From: Tetracentron sinense | Taxonomy: Eukaryota > Streptophyta > Magnoliopsida > Trochodendrales > Trochodendraceae | Length of the DNA: 64,000 bases | Direction: 5' to 3' | Assembly (NCBI GenBank): GCA_015143295.1 | Contig: CM026571.1 | Span: forward strand, 3,987,501-4,051,500 | Shown here: piece by piece, positions 46,810 through 58,489 of the stretch | How the letters are laid out: each line of letters opens with the position of its first letter | Numbering within the stretch: the stretch's first letter is position 1 | Translations under genes and position numbers: made by a program | The notes under the pieces: model-generated | Database searches by the model: none | The model's input: the letters and a program-made list of their open reading frames with translations, nothing else | Told to the model about the DNA's origin: nothing

Positions 46810-49800
46810 ATTAGCGAATTTTATGACCACAAGGGACCTACTACCCAAAAAACATTTCTCGGGGGCTACGACCTCAAACCCCCATAGCCCAATCCCATTA
46901 ATTTTCTTCGTATATGTACCCCCCCCCCCCCCCCCCCCCAAGGAAAACTATATGGTTCCGTCCCTGCTCTTAGGTCTCATTTGATTTGATTCTTTTGTTC
47001 TTTTGGCCAAAATTAATTGTGATGGAAACTAATTGTCTAACCAATGTTGTTATAAATAATTTTATTTGGTGCAAATGCTTGACAAAATTGATTTTCGTAG
47101 AACAACAATAATTTTATTTGGTGCAAATGCTTGACAAAATTGATTTTCGTAGAACAACAATTCTATGTAAATTTTCATGTCTGGTTCATATAAAAGCACA
47201 TACTATTTATTACAAAGTCCTACATACCTGTCTTTTGTTCTAGCTATGTATTTGCATAAAACCCCATACCATATGCACATATATTTGGAATAATTTCTTT
47301 TCTTGATGAGGACAATGATGAGAGATTTGGGATGTTATTGTGTGTAGTTGTTCAATTGTCATTTAAGAATTTAGGTAGTTGTCTCTTACTCGACAATTTT
47401 TTTAAATAAAAAAATAATTTTCCTCTCTTAAAATCACTAGCTTTCTCTCCAAATTTGAAATAATGTGATTTTTTTTAAAATTGATTCTAAGAAATCATTT
47501 GTATGGGTGAACCAAACGCGATTCTCAAGGTATAAAATCACAAGAATCACTTTAGTCAATTAAACCGGTTAATAAATTTGAACCAAATGATCGCCTAACT
47601 TTTAATCCTTTCAATTCAAACATTCCCTACTTATACCACATTCTTTTTCATTTTTTATTTTGTAATGAGTTTTAGTTAGGATAGAAACTAACTTTTTTTT
47701 TTGTAATTTATATCATTTGGACGCATTTTCCTGAATTGAAGCTCTTTACGAAAAAAGGGTAGGGAAGTCTAAATTCGAATTAGAAGTTAGTTTCTCATTT
47801 CTTAGAAAAAAAATCATTGTAATGAGCCTTAAACTAGGTTTAAAAATCAACCAATTTCCCAATCTAGTTTGGATTCTTTAATTTGGACACATTTCACTGA
47901 ATTGGGACTCTTTATGAAATGAGAAGAGAAAGACATCTCTAAATTTAGGATAGTTTGTAGAAGCTACTACAGGGATTCCTCATAAATTAGGGGAAGAATG
48001 CCGCATAGCCCTCTATCTCACATATGTCTTGGTGTGGGCATTATTCTAATCTTTAGGTAAATTTCTTCCTTTAAGGAATGATGGTATGGGGAACCATACC
48101 ATATAAATTGAAGTTGTGATCTCACTTTTGCGATAAGAAATGAAAGAGGTCAAGGTGTTGGCTTTAATCTCTTCGAATGTTGTACTAAACACAATTGTAG
48201 GGCTGATGTCAATGGGAGAAATATAGAAATAAGTGAATACAAGAAGAATACACAAATATAACATAATTATACGTGTGTTCACCTACAATAAAGCCACATT
48301 TATGGGCAAAATAACTAAAAACTTTCACCATATTGTATAGAGATTACATGATATAAGTATTCTCACTATCATACTTGGAGAACTATTCACTATAAGAGAC
48401 AATAGGATTAATTTTAAGCCCTCTCTTCTTCCCAAGAACTAATACTCTTCTCTCCGAGAGTCACCCACTCTTCATGAGAAGTATTTGGACTCTCATTGAA
48501 AGTAACCCACTTTCTCTAAGAGCCTACTCACTCACATTCTCAACCATCTAATAACCCTACACCCTAAGCTTATTTATAAGGTCTTAACCTTAAAGAGAAT
48601 GCCAGTACTACCAAAAAAGTCAACCATTAATCCTATAAAGAGGAATGGTCCAACAACTTTTTAGTAGGCCCAAGTCCAAAATTTTGCACTATATCTCCTT
48701 TTATGAGCCTATTAATAGTTGACGCGATAAACACTAACACTTTCCTAAACTTGAACCTAAATTTATACCAATTATAATTTTCTCACATTTGAATTCTAAA
48801 AAATAACTTTATAATAATGAAAACATTAAATAGAATTCTAGAAAAATCCCAACAAATGTAGCACTTGAACTTATCCTCCTCTTTCCCTAAGATCGATGGA
48901 TGTACTACTCTTTGTTCTTAATAAAATCTTTATTAGTATATAAAAATAAATAAATAAATCCTCCTCAATTATCAGTGCCTTATATCAATTCTAACACCGC
49001 CATGTGGTGTTATTTGCTACATGGAAAATAATCACCTTCTTGGACCAAAGAGCTGATTTACCATCTCATGCACCCTCCCTTTTTTTCTGTCATGTGTCCC
49101 CTTTTTACTCCATTTAATTGTGGTTAAGATTCACTAATCCTTAAAATTAAAACATCTACTCTTGAATTTAAAAAGAAAAAGAAGAATTAATCACAAAGAT
49201 TAAAACTTATTAACCATAGTTCTAAAGGGCTGTGAGGAATACACCGAGGGGGGGGACTATTGCTCTTGCTACATTGCCCATCCTAAGCTCAAACATGTAC
49301 ATTTAAATACACTTTGCTAAATCCTATTTCACAGCGCGTGGTAATTCAAATATTGGAAAATTTTCTTTCCATTTTGCAAGCTTAAGTCTATAACATACTA
49401 TTTACTCATCAAAACATGTACAAAATACACCATGAATTACCATCAACTCTAGAACCGAAGTATAAGAACATAAGATATAAGCACTCACTGGTACAATCAT
49501 TAATCATTAATGATTGTTAAAGTAGCTTCTGCCTAAAAAAAGAAGATATGTTAGTTCATGAACTTGTAGTTGAAGGCCCCTTTCATGGATAACGACTTTA
49601 AACGATTCTAAATCATTTTCAAAATCTAGACTGTAAGATATAGGATAAAAAGGCTTTGGGGTCTGTCCACTTACAACCCTTCAGGTGTCCACGCAGACCG
49701 CAAACAACCGCAATTACCGACAACACTACTATGCTATGTGTATGCGCCGTGGGACGTCCACGAGGCAATCGGATGGTCCGGGACTAATTAAAATTAACTT

Positions 49801-50370
49801 TAATTTGTCGTTCATTAAAGCTCGTCACACACTGTTTTTCTTTTTCTAAAGCTTAGGTGACACTTGACAGACGTGGTGGGAGACATGATTTGATTAATTA
49901 TTTGATCTGATGCGTCTTAATTTATAGGATCTTTTTTAAATCTATATATTTTACCTAACAAAGGTGTTTTGAGAAGATCCTATTGGCCACTTAGTAGCTC
50001 AAAAGTAATGGTCGGTGACAGACTGAGAGTACTCGGAAGGGTGTCAGTTGGCTTGGCTCGGCTTGTTTGCGAGGTAGAGCAACGGCTTCTAGAAAGTAAT
50101 ATTTGAATTCGATGGTGAAAAAACTTCAGTTTGTTGGAGCTCTGGTTCACCGCATTGAGCGGAACTTTATTTTTACACTATTATAATAACAATCTTGTAA
50201 TTACGTGAATTGTAAAATTACCCCTACCACCATGACCTTAGTGTAAATGGAGAAGCTCCGCTTCATCACCAAGAAGCAGAGCTCCGGCTGAAAATTAACC
50301 AAAAAAAACTTTATCATGTTAGAGAGGAAAAGAATGAAGGAAAGCTCGAGGAGAGGATCAGGGCTCTCAA
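46810..50370. other. Gene-poor stretch
   Basis: No coding sequence is recognised. A 20-bp poly-C run at about 46919-46939 and a tandem duplication at 47055 stand out. Text typical of the AACCAAGG-type hairpin repeat appears near 49100-49240 in eroded form. Confidence 0.4.
47055..47158. repeat. Perfect tandem duplication, 52 bp x 2
   Basis: The unit starting AATAATTTTATTTGGTGCAA and ending GTAGAACAAC is repeated without a mismatch at 47055-47106 and 47107-47158. It is very recent or an assembly effect. Confidence 0.93.
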
Positions 50371-50384
50371 GTGTCTTATGACAA

Positions 50385-50544
50385 TACACCCGTGCACGAG
50401 TGGTGGGGTGTTGTCACTCTGATGAGGGAGGTCTGGGATCCAATCCCTCGGGTGATGAGTTGTAGGAGTTCTACTCTCCAATACTAACCACTGACCATTG
50501 CTCTAGCAACAGGTAAATGCATGATACCAGCAAAAAAAAAAAAG
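50385..50544 (+). mobile_element. tRNA-derived SINE, family 1
   Basis: The 5' part has an A-box-like GCACGAGTGGTGGGGTG and a B-box-like GGGATCCAATCCC, the internal promoter elements of RNA polymerase III. The element ends in an A-run of 12. Flanking direct repeats GTCTTATGACAA (50373-50384) and GTCTTATCGCAA (50545-50556) differ at two positions and fit LINE-driven insertion. Confidence 0.8.
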
Positions 50545-50559
50545 GTCTTATCGCAACTA

Positions 50560-51450
50560 TTAGGACCCAAAAATATGACTTAAAAAAGGGTAGTTTAGTA
50601 ATTATAAATATAACAAGTATTTTCGTCTATTAAAGTATTATTTTATAATTCCTAAACTTGCCCTATCATAAGTCTTTTGTGTTTACTCTAGTGATCCCTT
50701 CAACCGGAGTTCACGTTCATTGTTAATCTCTAGAAGAAAAAAACTGTGTATGATGCCAAAAGATTTTACCAACTAAATTAGTCTGCACCTACAACAAATA
50801 AAAAAGTAAAAAAAATTAGACAGTTTCGACAATCAGTTCAGACAAATATTGAATCTCTTAGGTTATGACGCGTCACGAATGGTGGCCCTTCTACATGTGA
50901 ACATGTAGGATGCGATTAGACCATCCTCACTAAAAAAGAAAAAATTATTCCTCGGATTTGTTTACTGAGTACTAGAATGGCAAAATATAGAACCCGTTGA
51001 TTTGGTTTCTAGTCAACACGATTAAGCCTCCGGCCTCTCCTAGTACGTAGAAACTTCTCAAAAATGCAAATGCACGGAATGTGAAAACGAAGCCAATTAT
51101 TATTTAAGACAGAGTGACTCCAAGAAGACTAGAGTATCAAACAATTTTTTTTTTTTTTTTGGGGGTATAGAGTATCAAACATTCAAACCTACACCACATG
51201 AAACCTAAACCTAGCTACAAAAACTTTCAACCCATCATTGTGTCGTATATTAATAACCTTAACCTTTTTTTTCTTGGTCTTTCCAAATATTTAAAGTAAG
51301 GATTCGAGAAGAATGTTGACTATTGGTGTAAACCATGTAGACTTGTAGTTTGAGTAGCTAACACGCTACGAAATGCCACCTTATTCCTCCTTAGAAAGAG
51401 GAGTTCTCCCGGTGTCACCTTTTATTCATCTAAGAGGTTTTTGTCAATCG
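50560..51450. other. No gene recognised
   Basis: Only short frames and a poly-T tract near 51145 are present. Nothing was identified. Confidence 0.4.
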
Positions 51451-51451
51451 A

Positions 51452-52262
51452 GGGCCGTTTGGATACACTTCTATTTTTCTGTTTTTATTTTTTGTTTTTA
51501 AAAATTGGAAATTACTTTTTGTTTTCAATTTTTTTTCAGTAAGAAACATGTTTAGTATTATTAACTGTTACTTAAAAAAGAAAAATAAAAAAATGCGTTT
51601 GATAAATATGATTAAATAATTTCAATTCATGATAATGGTAGTGGTGATTGATGGTGGTGGGTGTAATGTGGTGGTGGTGTGTGGTGGTGGGTGGGGTGGT
51701 AGTGGTTGTATTGTGGTGAGTGGTGGGTGGTGATGTGGGTGGTGGTGTAGTGGTAGTGGTTGTATTGTGGTGAGTGGTGGGTGGTGGTGTAGTGGTAGCG
51801 GTGGTGGTGTGGTGATGGTGGTGGTGGTTGTATTGTGGTGGTGGGTGATGGTAGTTGTATTGTGGTGGTGGGTGATGGTGGTGGCGGTGGCGGTGGTTGT
51901 ATTGTGGTGGTGGGTAGTAGTGGCAGTGGAGGTGGTGGTGGGTGGTGAGTAGTGGTGGTAGTGGTGGATGGTGGTAGTATTATGGTGGTGGTGGATGGCG
52001 GTGGCGGTGGAGGTGGGTGGTGGTGATGGTGGTAGTATTGTGGTGGTGCGGTGGTTGTTGTGGGTGGTGGTGTTGATGATGAGTTTGTGTTTTTCATTTT
52101 TGTTTTTTGTTTTCAAAAACATAAACAGAAAATTTTTGTTACCTTGATTTTCAAAAATTTTATTACTAAATTTTAAAATCAGAAAGCACAACATGATTAG
52201 TATAAAAATGTTCAAAATTTTGTTTTTAAAAATAAAAAACAAAAGTACAACCAAACATGGCC
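51452..52262. mobile_element. TIR element with an expanded GTG core
   Basis: The left end GGGCCGTTTGGATACACTTC and the right end, inward GGCCATGTTTGGTTGTACTT, are inverted and lead into GTTTTTTATTTTTAAAAA-like arms. It resembles Tourist/hAT-type MITEs. No target duplication was found. The centre is a 440-bp trinucleotide-like array. Confidence 0.6.
51637..52076. repeat. Degenerate (GTG/GGT)n minisatellite, about 440 bp
   Basis: The plus strand is almost only G and T, arranged as GTGGTG with GGGT, ATT and AGT variants. A higher-order unit, GTGGTTGTATTGTGGTG, recurs at least six times. The many GGG/GG runs could form quadruplexes. The long His/Thr/Pro-rich frame on the minus strand is an artefact of this repeat. 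Confidence 0.9.
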
Positions 52263-53000
52263 TAAGTTTTTTTTTTTTTTTTTTTTAAGACGAAGAATCT
52301 AATGTCCTAATGTTAAGGCAATGAACGTGGTTTGAGTAACATGATGCTTAGGCCCTGAAAACATATGTTTGAACCTATGTTTGAACCCTTAACAGGGTGG
52401 ATTCAGGATTCTCTTGCAGGGGCTAACAATGGGTTCTCAAAAAAAATTTTAGCCTATCGTATCTGTTTGTGTCCGTTTATATTCTGAGAAGTATCCGTCA
52501 TGGGCTCTGGCTCCATTCCTCTCCCAAGCTTCGCCCCAGTAATAATGTAATACTAAATGATTTTTTTCTAATATTTCAAGGAGCCCCCTGATCCCATGTG
52601 GCTCAGCCCTTGAATGCTGATAGCATCTGCATTTAATGTGGTGTTCACACACTCACACATTACATGACAGCATGAAAGAACTTTCTTACTTATATGTACG
52701 CCTATCACTGCCCTTTCACAAATGCCCTCATACTTTTGCTTTTATAATAGGTGAAAATAAAAATTACTTCCACGTGTCATGTAATGCATGAGAGTGTAGA
52801 AGATCGGCAATAGTGTAGCTATTCCTCAACAATGTACTGAGACCTGCCATTCAAGGGTGTTTTTTGTTTTATACCAAAAATGCTACCCCAATTGCAGTTT
52901 TCCAAAGACACAAGATGCATGATATCACAAGTGTCAAACCATCTCCCTAACGTAATAACATAGTGTTTGCATCCACTTTACCTATGCATCCACTTTACGT

Positions 53001-53195
53001 AGAGGTGGTTATTGAACAAAATGTTCCAGAACTACTCGGGTTCGGATAGTTAAAAGCTCGAGTATCATTTATTTATTTAGTAAACAAATCGAGCTTGAAC
53101 ATCTTTTCAAGATCATTTAGTAAACGAATCGAGCTTGAACACACCTCTGCTCGGCTCGATAAAAGCTCAGTTCAATTACATATATTATATATATT

Positions 53196-53234
<39 letters not shown>

Positions 53235-53672
53235 AATAATTTATTTAAATATTAAAAATAAATATATTTATTTTATTAGTTAAATATATAGAATTATATA
53301 AAAATTATATTTTTTAAACAAAAGGTTAACCAAAAAAACAAATAAAGTAACTACGTAGGAACCTATCAATACAGCAAAATTAAATTTAAACTATCAATAT
53401 TAATTTCTTGAGCAATACTTAGTGGACCCATGGGTCCATTTCCTATCTTACCCCGTGTCCTCGTGTCCCTTTTAACACCGAGTCATTTCATTTGGATTAA
53501 TCAAGCCAAGCCAAGCCGAGCTCGAGCTTAAGGTATATTTCACAAGCAGAGCTTGAACACAGGGTGGTAAGCTTGAGTTGAGTTCGAGCCGAACTTGAAC
53601 ATTAGTGTAAATTTTCGAGCCGAGCTTGAACATCCCACTACTTGGCTCGGCTCGGCTCGATATCACCCCTAA
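53001..53672. mobile_element. hAT-type non-autonomous element, 672 bp
   Basis: An exact 8-bp duplication, CTTTACGT, lies at 52993-53000 and 53673-53680. The ends AGAGGTGGTTATTGA and, inward, TTAGGGGTGATATCGA are inverted. It has CGAGCTTGAA/GGCTCGGCTCG words near the ends, an (AT)n tract near 53199-53229 and an A+T-rich core, like 9860, 14410 and 27204. Confidence 0.88.
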
Positions 53673-53697
53673 CTTTACGTCTTTAGATAAAATTGGG

Positions 53698-53870
53698 TTT
53701 TTTTTTTTTGTTCGAGATATATGTTTAGGTCGCAACACCGGTTAGGTGTTAGTATCTGTTCATTAGTGGGCGGGTGGAGAGTATATACAAACTCCCACTC
53801 TCTCGGGAATGGAACCCGGTACCCCCCAAAGCAGGGGATACACTACCACTGGGACAAAGCCCTGGTGTGT
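53698..53870 (-). mobile_element. tRNA-derived SINE, family 2
   Basis: On the minus strand the 5' end has CCCAGTGGTAGTGTATCCCC (A-box region) followed by GGTACCGGGTTCCATTCCC (B box GGTTCCATTCC). The 3' end is an A-run of about 12. An exact duplication, AAATTGGG, flanks it at 53690-53697 and 53871-53878. Confidence 0.88.
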
Positions 53871-53909
53871 AAATTGGGCTTGGTGTGTTGGGGCTAGCAC
53901 TTTTTATAT

Positions 53910-54700
53910 TCTTTTAGTTATATTAGAGATTAATTATGAATAAGAGCTCCATAACGAGAGCAACACAAAAAGGTACTGACTTGAGAAGGATATTTGCAAT
54001 TAAATGAAAAAAATTAATTGACAAAATATCATTTTTTATTTATAATTACTAAACTATCCCTATCATAAGAAATATTTGGATTGCTTTGATTGTTGGAGCT
54101 CATGTTCATTGTTAATCTATTTTCCCTTAACAAATTCCGTATTTAAATTATTTTGGAATCAGCACCATAATCTTGTTTAGTCGTTATTAGGTTAAAACAT
54201 GTACTATTCCAATTAGGGGTATCAACGGATACGGATATTATCTTATCTGTATTCCACTTGCATTTGAGTTCGTTTATTCCGATAATTATCCGAATAGGTA
54301 TTTGGTGGAGTGAAGTCCAATAGTAATTTTACTATCAATTTATAATTTGATATAAATATGAATATTGATATATCTGATTCGATATATATTTGACCAATTG
54401 TATAGTATATTATAAGTTTATGGAACTAAAATAACCTTACTTTTATATGATTTAAGCCATTAAATTATTTTTTTAAAAATAAAAAAAATTTAAAATAAAA
54501 TTTATGTTGTTAAAAATTATTTTTAACTTTTTTCTTTTAATTTTTTAAAAAGTAATTCGATAATTCAGATATTATCCAAGTTCAATTATTTTAATCAAAG
54601 TCGGATACAAATACCATATTGTACTATCTAGATATTTATTCGAATTTGAATAGTCAGATATGTGAAAAGATAAAATTTTGGATATAGTTTTATCTGCTTT
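53910..54700. other. No gene; repeat-like A+T-rich sequence
   Basis: From about 54216 the text TTAGGGGTATCAACGGATAC, with many GATAT and CGGATA words up to 54690, looks like another non-autonomous element with a TAGGGGT start. Its right end is not recognisable, perhaps lost at the insertion at 54705. Confidence 0.45.
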
Positions 54701-54704
54701 GAAT

Positions 54705-55166
54705 CAAGGTTTGAAATCACGTTTATATTGGCAATTTCGGTCCTCCAATCAAAAATTTAAATTTCTTAGTAAAATTTGGAATTTTCAATTTTTTTAATAT
54801 TTTATTAAATTAAATATTCATGATATTTAACGAAATTTGGGGAAAAAAATTGGTCACAGTTTCAGAATATTTCAACTGAAATAATATTTTATTAAAATTT
54901 ATTATATTTATACGATATTATTATTATTTTTTAATTTAATTTAATTTTTTTTGAAAATTTCAATGAATATTTTGGAATATTTAGCTATTTTTTATTTTTA
55001 AAATAGTTTAAAATCAAATTTCCAAAATTTCGACCGAATTTTGAAATTCTAAAAATTTGAGCGAAATCTGCAAAAACAAAATTAGTGTGATTTCGAATTG
55101 GTAGGATGGTAATGAAACCGAAATTTAGTAGAATTTCCTAAAATGTCATCGGAATTTCAAACCTTG
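54705..55166. mobile_element. hAT-type MITE with CAAGGTTTGAAAT ends, copy 2
   Basis: It starts CAAGGTTTGAAATCACG and ends GGAATTTCAAACCTTG. Flanking 8-mers CTTTGAAT (54697-54704) and CTCTGAAT (55167-55174) differ by one base. Length and GAAATTTC-rich interior match the copy at 15565. Confidence 0.85.
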
Positions 55167-55339
55167 CTCTGAATTCGCTCAGTCGATGCCTTGCAAAAAT
55201 CCACGATCAATCATCAAAATCATTGGTATCCTCTATCTCCTTGAATGGATTCTACCTCATCGTCATGGTCCTCATCCGTCCGTGGAGCATACCCTTACTA
55301 TTCGTCCTTAATTAAGAAGAGTTAGGACTTGGGAAATAT

Positions 55340-56700
55340 CCAATCGTGATTGAACTCTCCCAAGTTCAATTGCACATTTGCACCAACAAGTCAACATTTT
55401 GCCCTTTTAACCCTATTTAATTGTGGTAAAGATTTTTTTACACATAAAATTAATATTTTTAACCTTCATTTTTAATATAATTAAAAATATATATATTAAC
55501 TCTAAATATCAAAATATTAACCCTGAGGGTTTAAAGAATTTGTGACAGAGATTATTGATTGGACAGGATCCGGACTCCCTTAAGAGAGAAGTATTTTAGA
55601 ATCTTGATGTCTCTCTCATTCAGTCTTTCCTAAATAGAAGTAATTTCTAAAACTAGGAGCAACACCAAAGTAGTTGGAAGTTGGACCTCGAGGCCAACTT
55701 CCTAAAGCCGAGCCGAACAGAACCCACGAGAGGGAAGCCGGGGAGCAGAATTAACGGCGTCAAAGGAACGGTAACGGATCAGTAAAGCGGTTGAACTGTT
55801 TCTGGCCCGTCAACGTCCAAAGCGGTTGAAGTCGGCTTACGGCAATGTATGAAGCTTCCGAATATAGGAACTAACAGCAAACTGTATATCCCTCTTAATT
55901 CAAAGACCTAATCTGATTCACAAAATGACAAAACAGTCCTGCAATTGCCTCTAGAAGTTCAAAAAATTCACCTCGTTGAGGGCATCTATTCAAGGAGTGC
56001 TCTTTCAGACGGAGAATCCTACGACTGGTGTATTTAAGAAGATTCGAAAAATCTAACAGTTTCTGCAGGGGCAATTCCTTTGGTCAAGTTCAAAGAACTT
56101 ACGAAGGGAACCATTATTTTCAAAAATTAGTAAATTATCAAAATAATAAATAAAAGAGCTGTGACTAGGGCCCGGGCCCGGGCCCTGGTCGGGTCTGCTA
56201 CTTAACTTACCTTCGTGTCCTCATGTGCCTTTTTACACTCCTTTAATCCTAATTAAGTTTACTTAAATTATAGTTAAGATTTGTGTTTTTTTTTTCTTTT
56301 TAAAAACTAAGGTTGGATTTGCTTAACCCTAAGAGTGAGTAAATCTTAACCATAGTTGGTGGGCACGGACGGAGCCCGGAATTTTTCATTGGAGCTTGGG
56401 GGATTGGAGGTGTAGCTCCTTTTGGGGTAATTTCTTTTTTTTTTTTTGAGAAATTTTTTCCCCTGTTATGCCCTTGAGGTCACCATGTGTCCCTATTGAT
56501 ATCCCTTAACTGTGGTTTAGATTCACCCACCACTAGGGTTCATCCAATTATCCTTAGTTTTTTAAAAAGATATTAATTTTTTTCAAACCCTAATTAAAAT
56601 TCACTTATAAGATTAAACAAAAAAAAGGATAAGTAGGTGAACTCTAAGAGTGGGTGAATTTTAGCCATAGTTAAGGGGTGTCAACCGGACTCCATTGGTG
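55340..56700. repeat. Partial copies of AACCAAGG/GTTAAGATTCAC hairpin repeats
   Basis: Segments near 55350-55590, 56200-56370 and 56470-56690 each start with a gene-strand phrase like TTAACTGTGGTTTAGATTCA and end with its inverted form, such as GGTGAATTTTAGCCATAGTT, around an A/T-rich middle holding AACTAAGG or its complement. A GGGCCCGGGCCCGGGCCC palindromic run lies near 56169. Outer limits are not resolved. Confidence 0.5.
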
Positions 56701-56992
56701 GCCCACTATATATATTACAAAAAATTTGGGGGGGGAGGGAATATGGGGAACTATACTAACATAATTAAAAAGAGGAATGCTAGGCCTACTCTCAACCTGA
56801 GCCAATCACTTGGCCGTGATTGGCCATTTTCAATATCAAAGCCCTACGTATCATTGAAAAAGTGTGTACTTTTTTGGCTCAGGAGGAAAGTAGGAAAGTC
56901 ATGAGAATAGGGCAAGTACTCTTCAAATAAAAAAATGTTTAGAGGCTTCGTGACATAATGTAAACTGTTGGTATGTTAAGCATTTTCTTAAA

Positions 56993-57403
56993 GGAAAGTG
57001 AAATATTACTCTTAATAGTACCTATTATCGAGAGGTGCACTATCCAATTTAAATTTCAAGGCTTCGGATTACCTCTAGTGGACGCCCAAGCCAAGCGCTC
57101 GGGCATCAACAAATGATGGGGTACCTGGTGATAATTTGGGTGAAGAAGTCATTTCATTTTCTCCCCATGATTTTAATTTCTCCCCACTTGATATCTCTCC
57201 CCTTTTAAATGTTGCATGTACCATCATTTGTGGATGTTCGAGCGCTTGGCTCGGGCTTCCACCAGAGGTAATCCGAAGCCAAATTTCAATGTTTCAAAAG
57301 GTGCATTTGCATGTAATGGTGGGTCTTATTTGAAGTTTATTGAATTGTGTAAATGGTCTAACTCTTGATAGTAGGAACTATTGAGAGTTTCCAATCACTT
57401 CCC
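56993..57403. mobile_element. MITE with palindromic arms, carrying a second MITE
   Basis: The left end GGAAAGTGAAATATTACTCT and the right end, inward GGGAAGTGATTGGAAACTCT, are inverted. Each arm contains its own palindrome: ACTCTTAATAGTACCTATT and ATCGAGAGG on the left, AACTCTTGATAGTAGG and ACTATTGAGAGTT on the right. The flanks TTTCTTAAA and TTTGCTAAA agree at 7 of 9. The intact relative is at 60207. Without the insertion at 57060 it is about 180 bp, equal to that relative (182 bp). Confidence 0.75.
57060..57280. mobile_element. Mutator-type MITE, 221 bp, with 60-bp arms
   Basis: GGCTTCGGATTACCTCTAGT on the left is matched by GGCTTCGGATTACCTCTGGT read inward from the right, and similarity runs on past CCAAGCGCTCG and CAAATGATGG. 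A perfect 9-bp duplication, AAATTTCAA, lies at 57051-57059 and 57281-57289. The near-identity of the arms suggests recent activity. Confidence 0.93.
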
Positions 57404-57767
57404 TTTGCTAAATAAAACGTTGAAAAATGTAATTAGTTTCTCATTAATAAGAGCATTTAGCTAAGAATAGAATCGTCATGCATTCTCCAATGATCTTCGG
57501 TGAAGATAAAGGATGTAGATTCCCACGTATAGACACAAACCAGGAAATTTCTCTTAAGTTTCATCCCACATGACAATTTGTTGGGCATGTATTTCAAGAG
57601 ATTGCTCGGGAAATTCTTTGTTACTTTCGTGGAAGATCCTTAAAAAATGTATGCTGCACTATCCATGCCTCTTAGAATCATTTTGAAATATATGGGATGG
57701 ATTAACCTACCAACAAGAGAGAAAGCAAAACTAAGTCAAGTTATAAAACTTTTCTTAGATATAAAAT

Positions 57768-57955
57768 ACCCAAAAAGGTTGGTGCAGTTGGCTAGTGTCC
57801 CGGGTTTTGCTCCCTGTGATCATGTGTTCACTCCTTAACTGTTTCTAATATCTGTAGGGAAAATTTTGAATGAGTCAATGCAGATACTCGAAAGAATTAG
57901 TCCTTGACTTGAAGGCTTTGGACACCTTATCTTACCAAAAAAAAAAAAAAACACA
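57768..57955 (+). mobile_element. tRNA-derived SINE, family 3
   Basis: The A-box region is TTGGTGCAGTTGGCTAGTG and the B-box region GATCATGTGTTCACTCC. An A-run of about 15 ends the element. An exact 11-bp duplication, AGATATAAAAT, lies at 57757-57767 and 57956-57966. Confidence 0.88.
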
Positions 57956-58489
57956 AGATATAAAATCAGCCTCTCCATGCCATTGTCTGATCTAACTTCC
58001 TAACATTTTGTAGACTAATAAAAGAACTAGAAAAATTTTTTCGTGCCTTGATATGCTTTTGCATCTTTTAAAAAAATAACACAATTAACATTAAACCTAA
58101 GCTAGAAATAGGATTAAAATTGAAAAAACAAAATTTTGAAGAGTAAAATTGTCAAAAAAAAAAAAAAGTTTATCCATTTTAGCAAAATAAGTTAGACATT
58201 TACCCAAAGATATTGTTTCAATTTTAATTTTAATTTTAGTAAGCTTAATAATCTCTATTTTTGAAATTAAGTTAAATAAACTCTAACTTCTTCTTATCTT
58301 ATATATAATGAGAAAACCTCATTTATAAATGTCTGCTGATATTTTCATCATTCTCAAACTATCTTTGTCATAGTGATTATATAAGACAAAAGTGAATGTT
58401 TTACTTAATTCCTATGCTATCTTTACTCATTTTGCTTAATTTTCATAGTATGCCTTACTAGAAATTCTCTATGGTTATAACCGGACTCT

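Larger units (their letters stand above)
52876..53901. mobile_element. MITE of the AATGCTAGCCCC family broken by two later insertions
   Basis: The left end reads AAAAATGCTACCCCAATTGC; the right end, inward, reads AGTGCTAGCCCCAACAC. The flanks TTTTATACC and TTTTATATT agree at 7 of 9 positions. Removing the hAT element (53001-53672) and the SINE (53698-53870) with one copy of each duplication leaves about 165 bp, the size of the sister MITEs at 26200 (159) and 46632 (163). Confidence 0.65.

Noticed and set aside
51622-52254. 210-residue His/Thr/Pro-rich open frame on the minus strand
   Set aside because: It is the translation of the GTG/GGT minisatellite. All frames stay open there because the repeat lacks stop codons.
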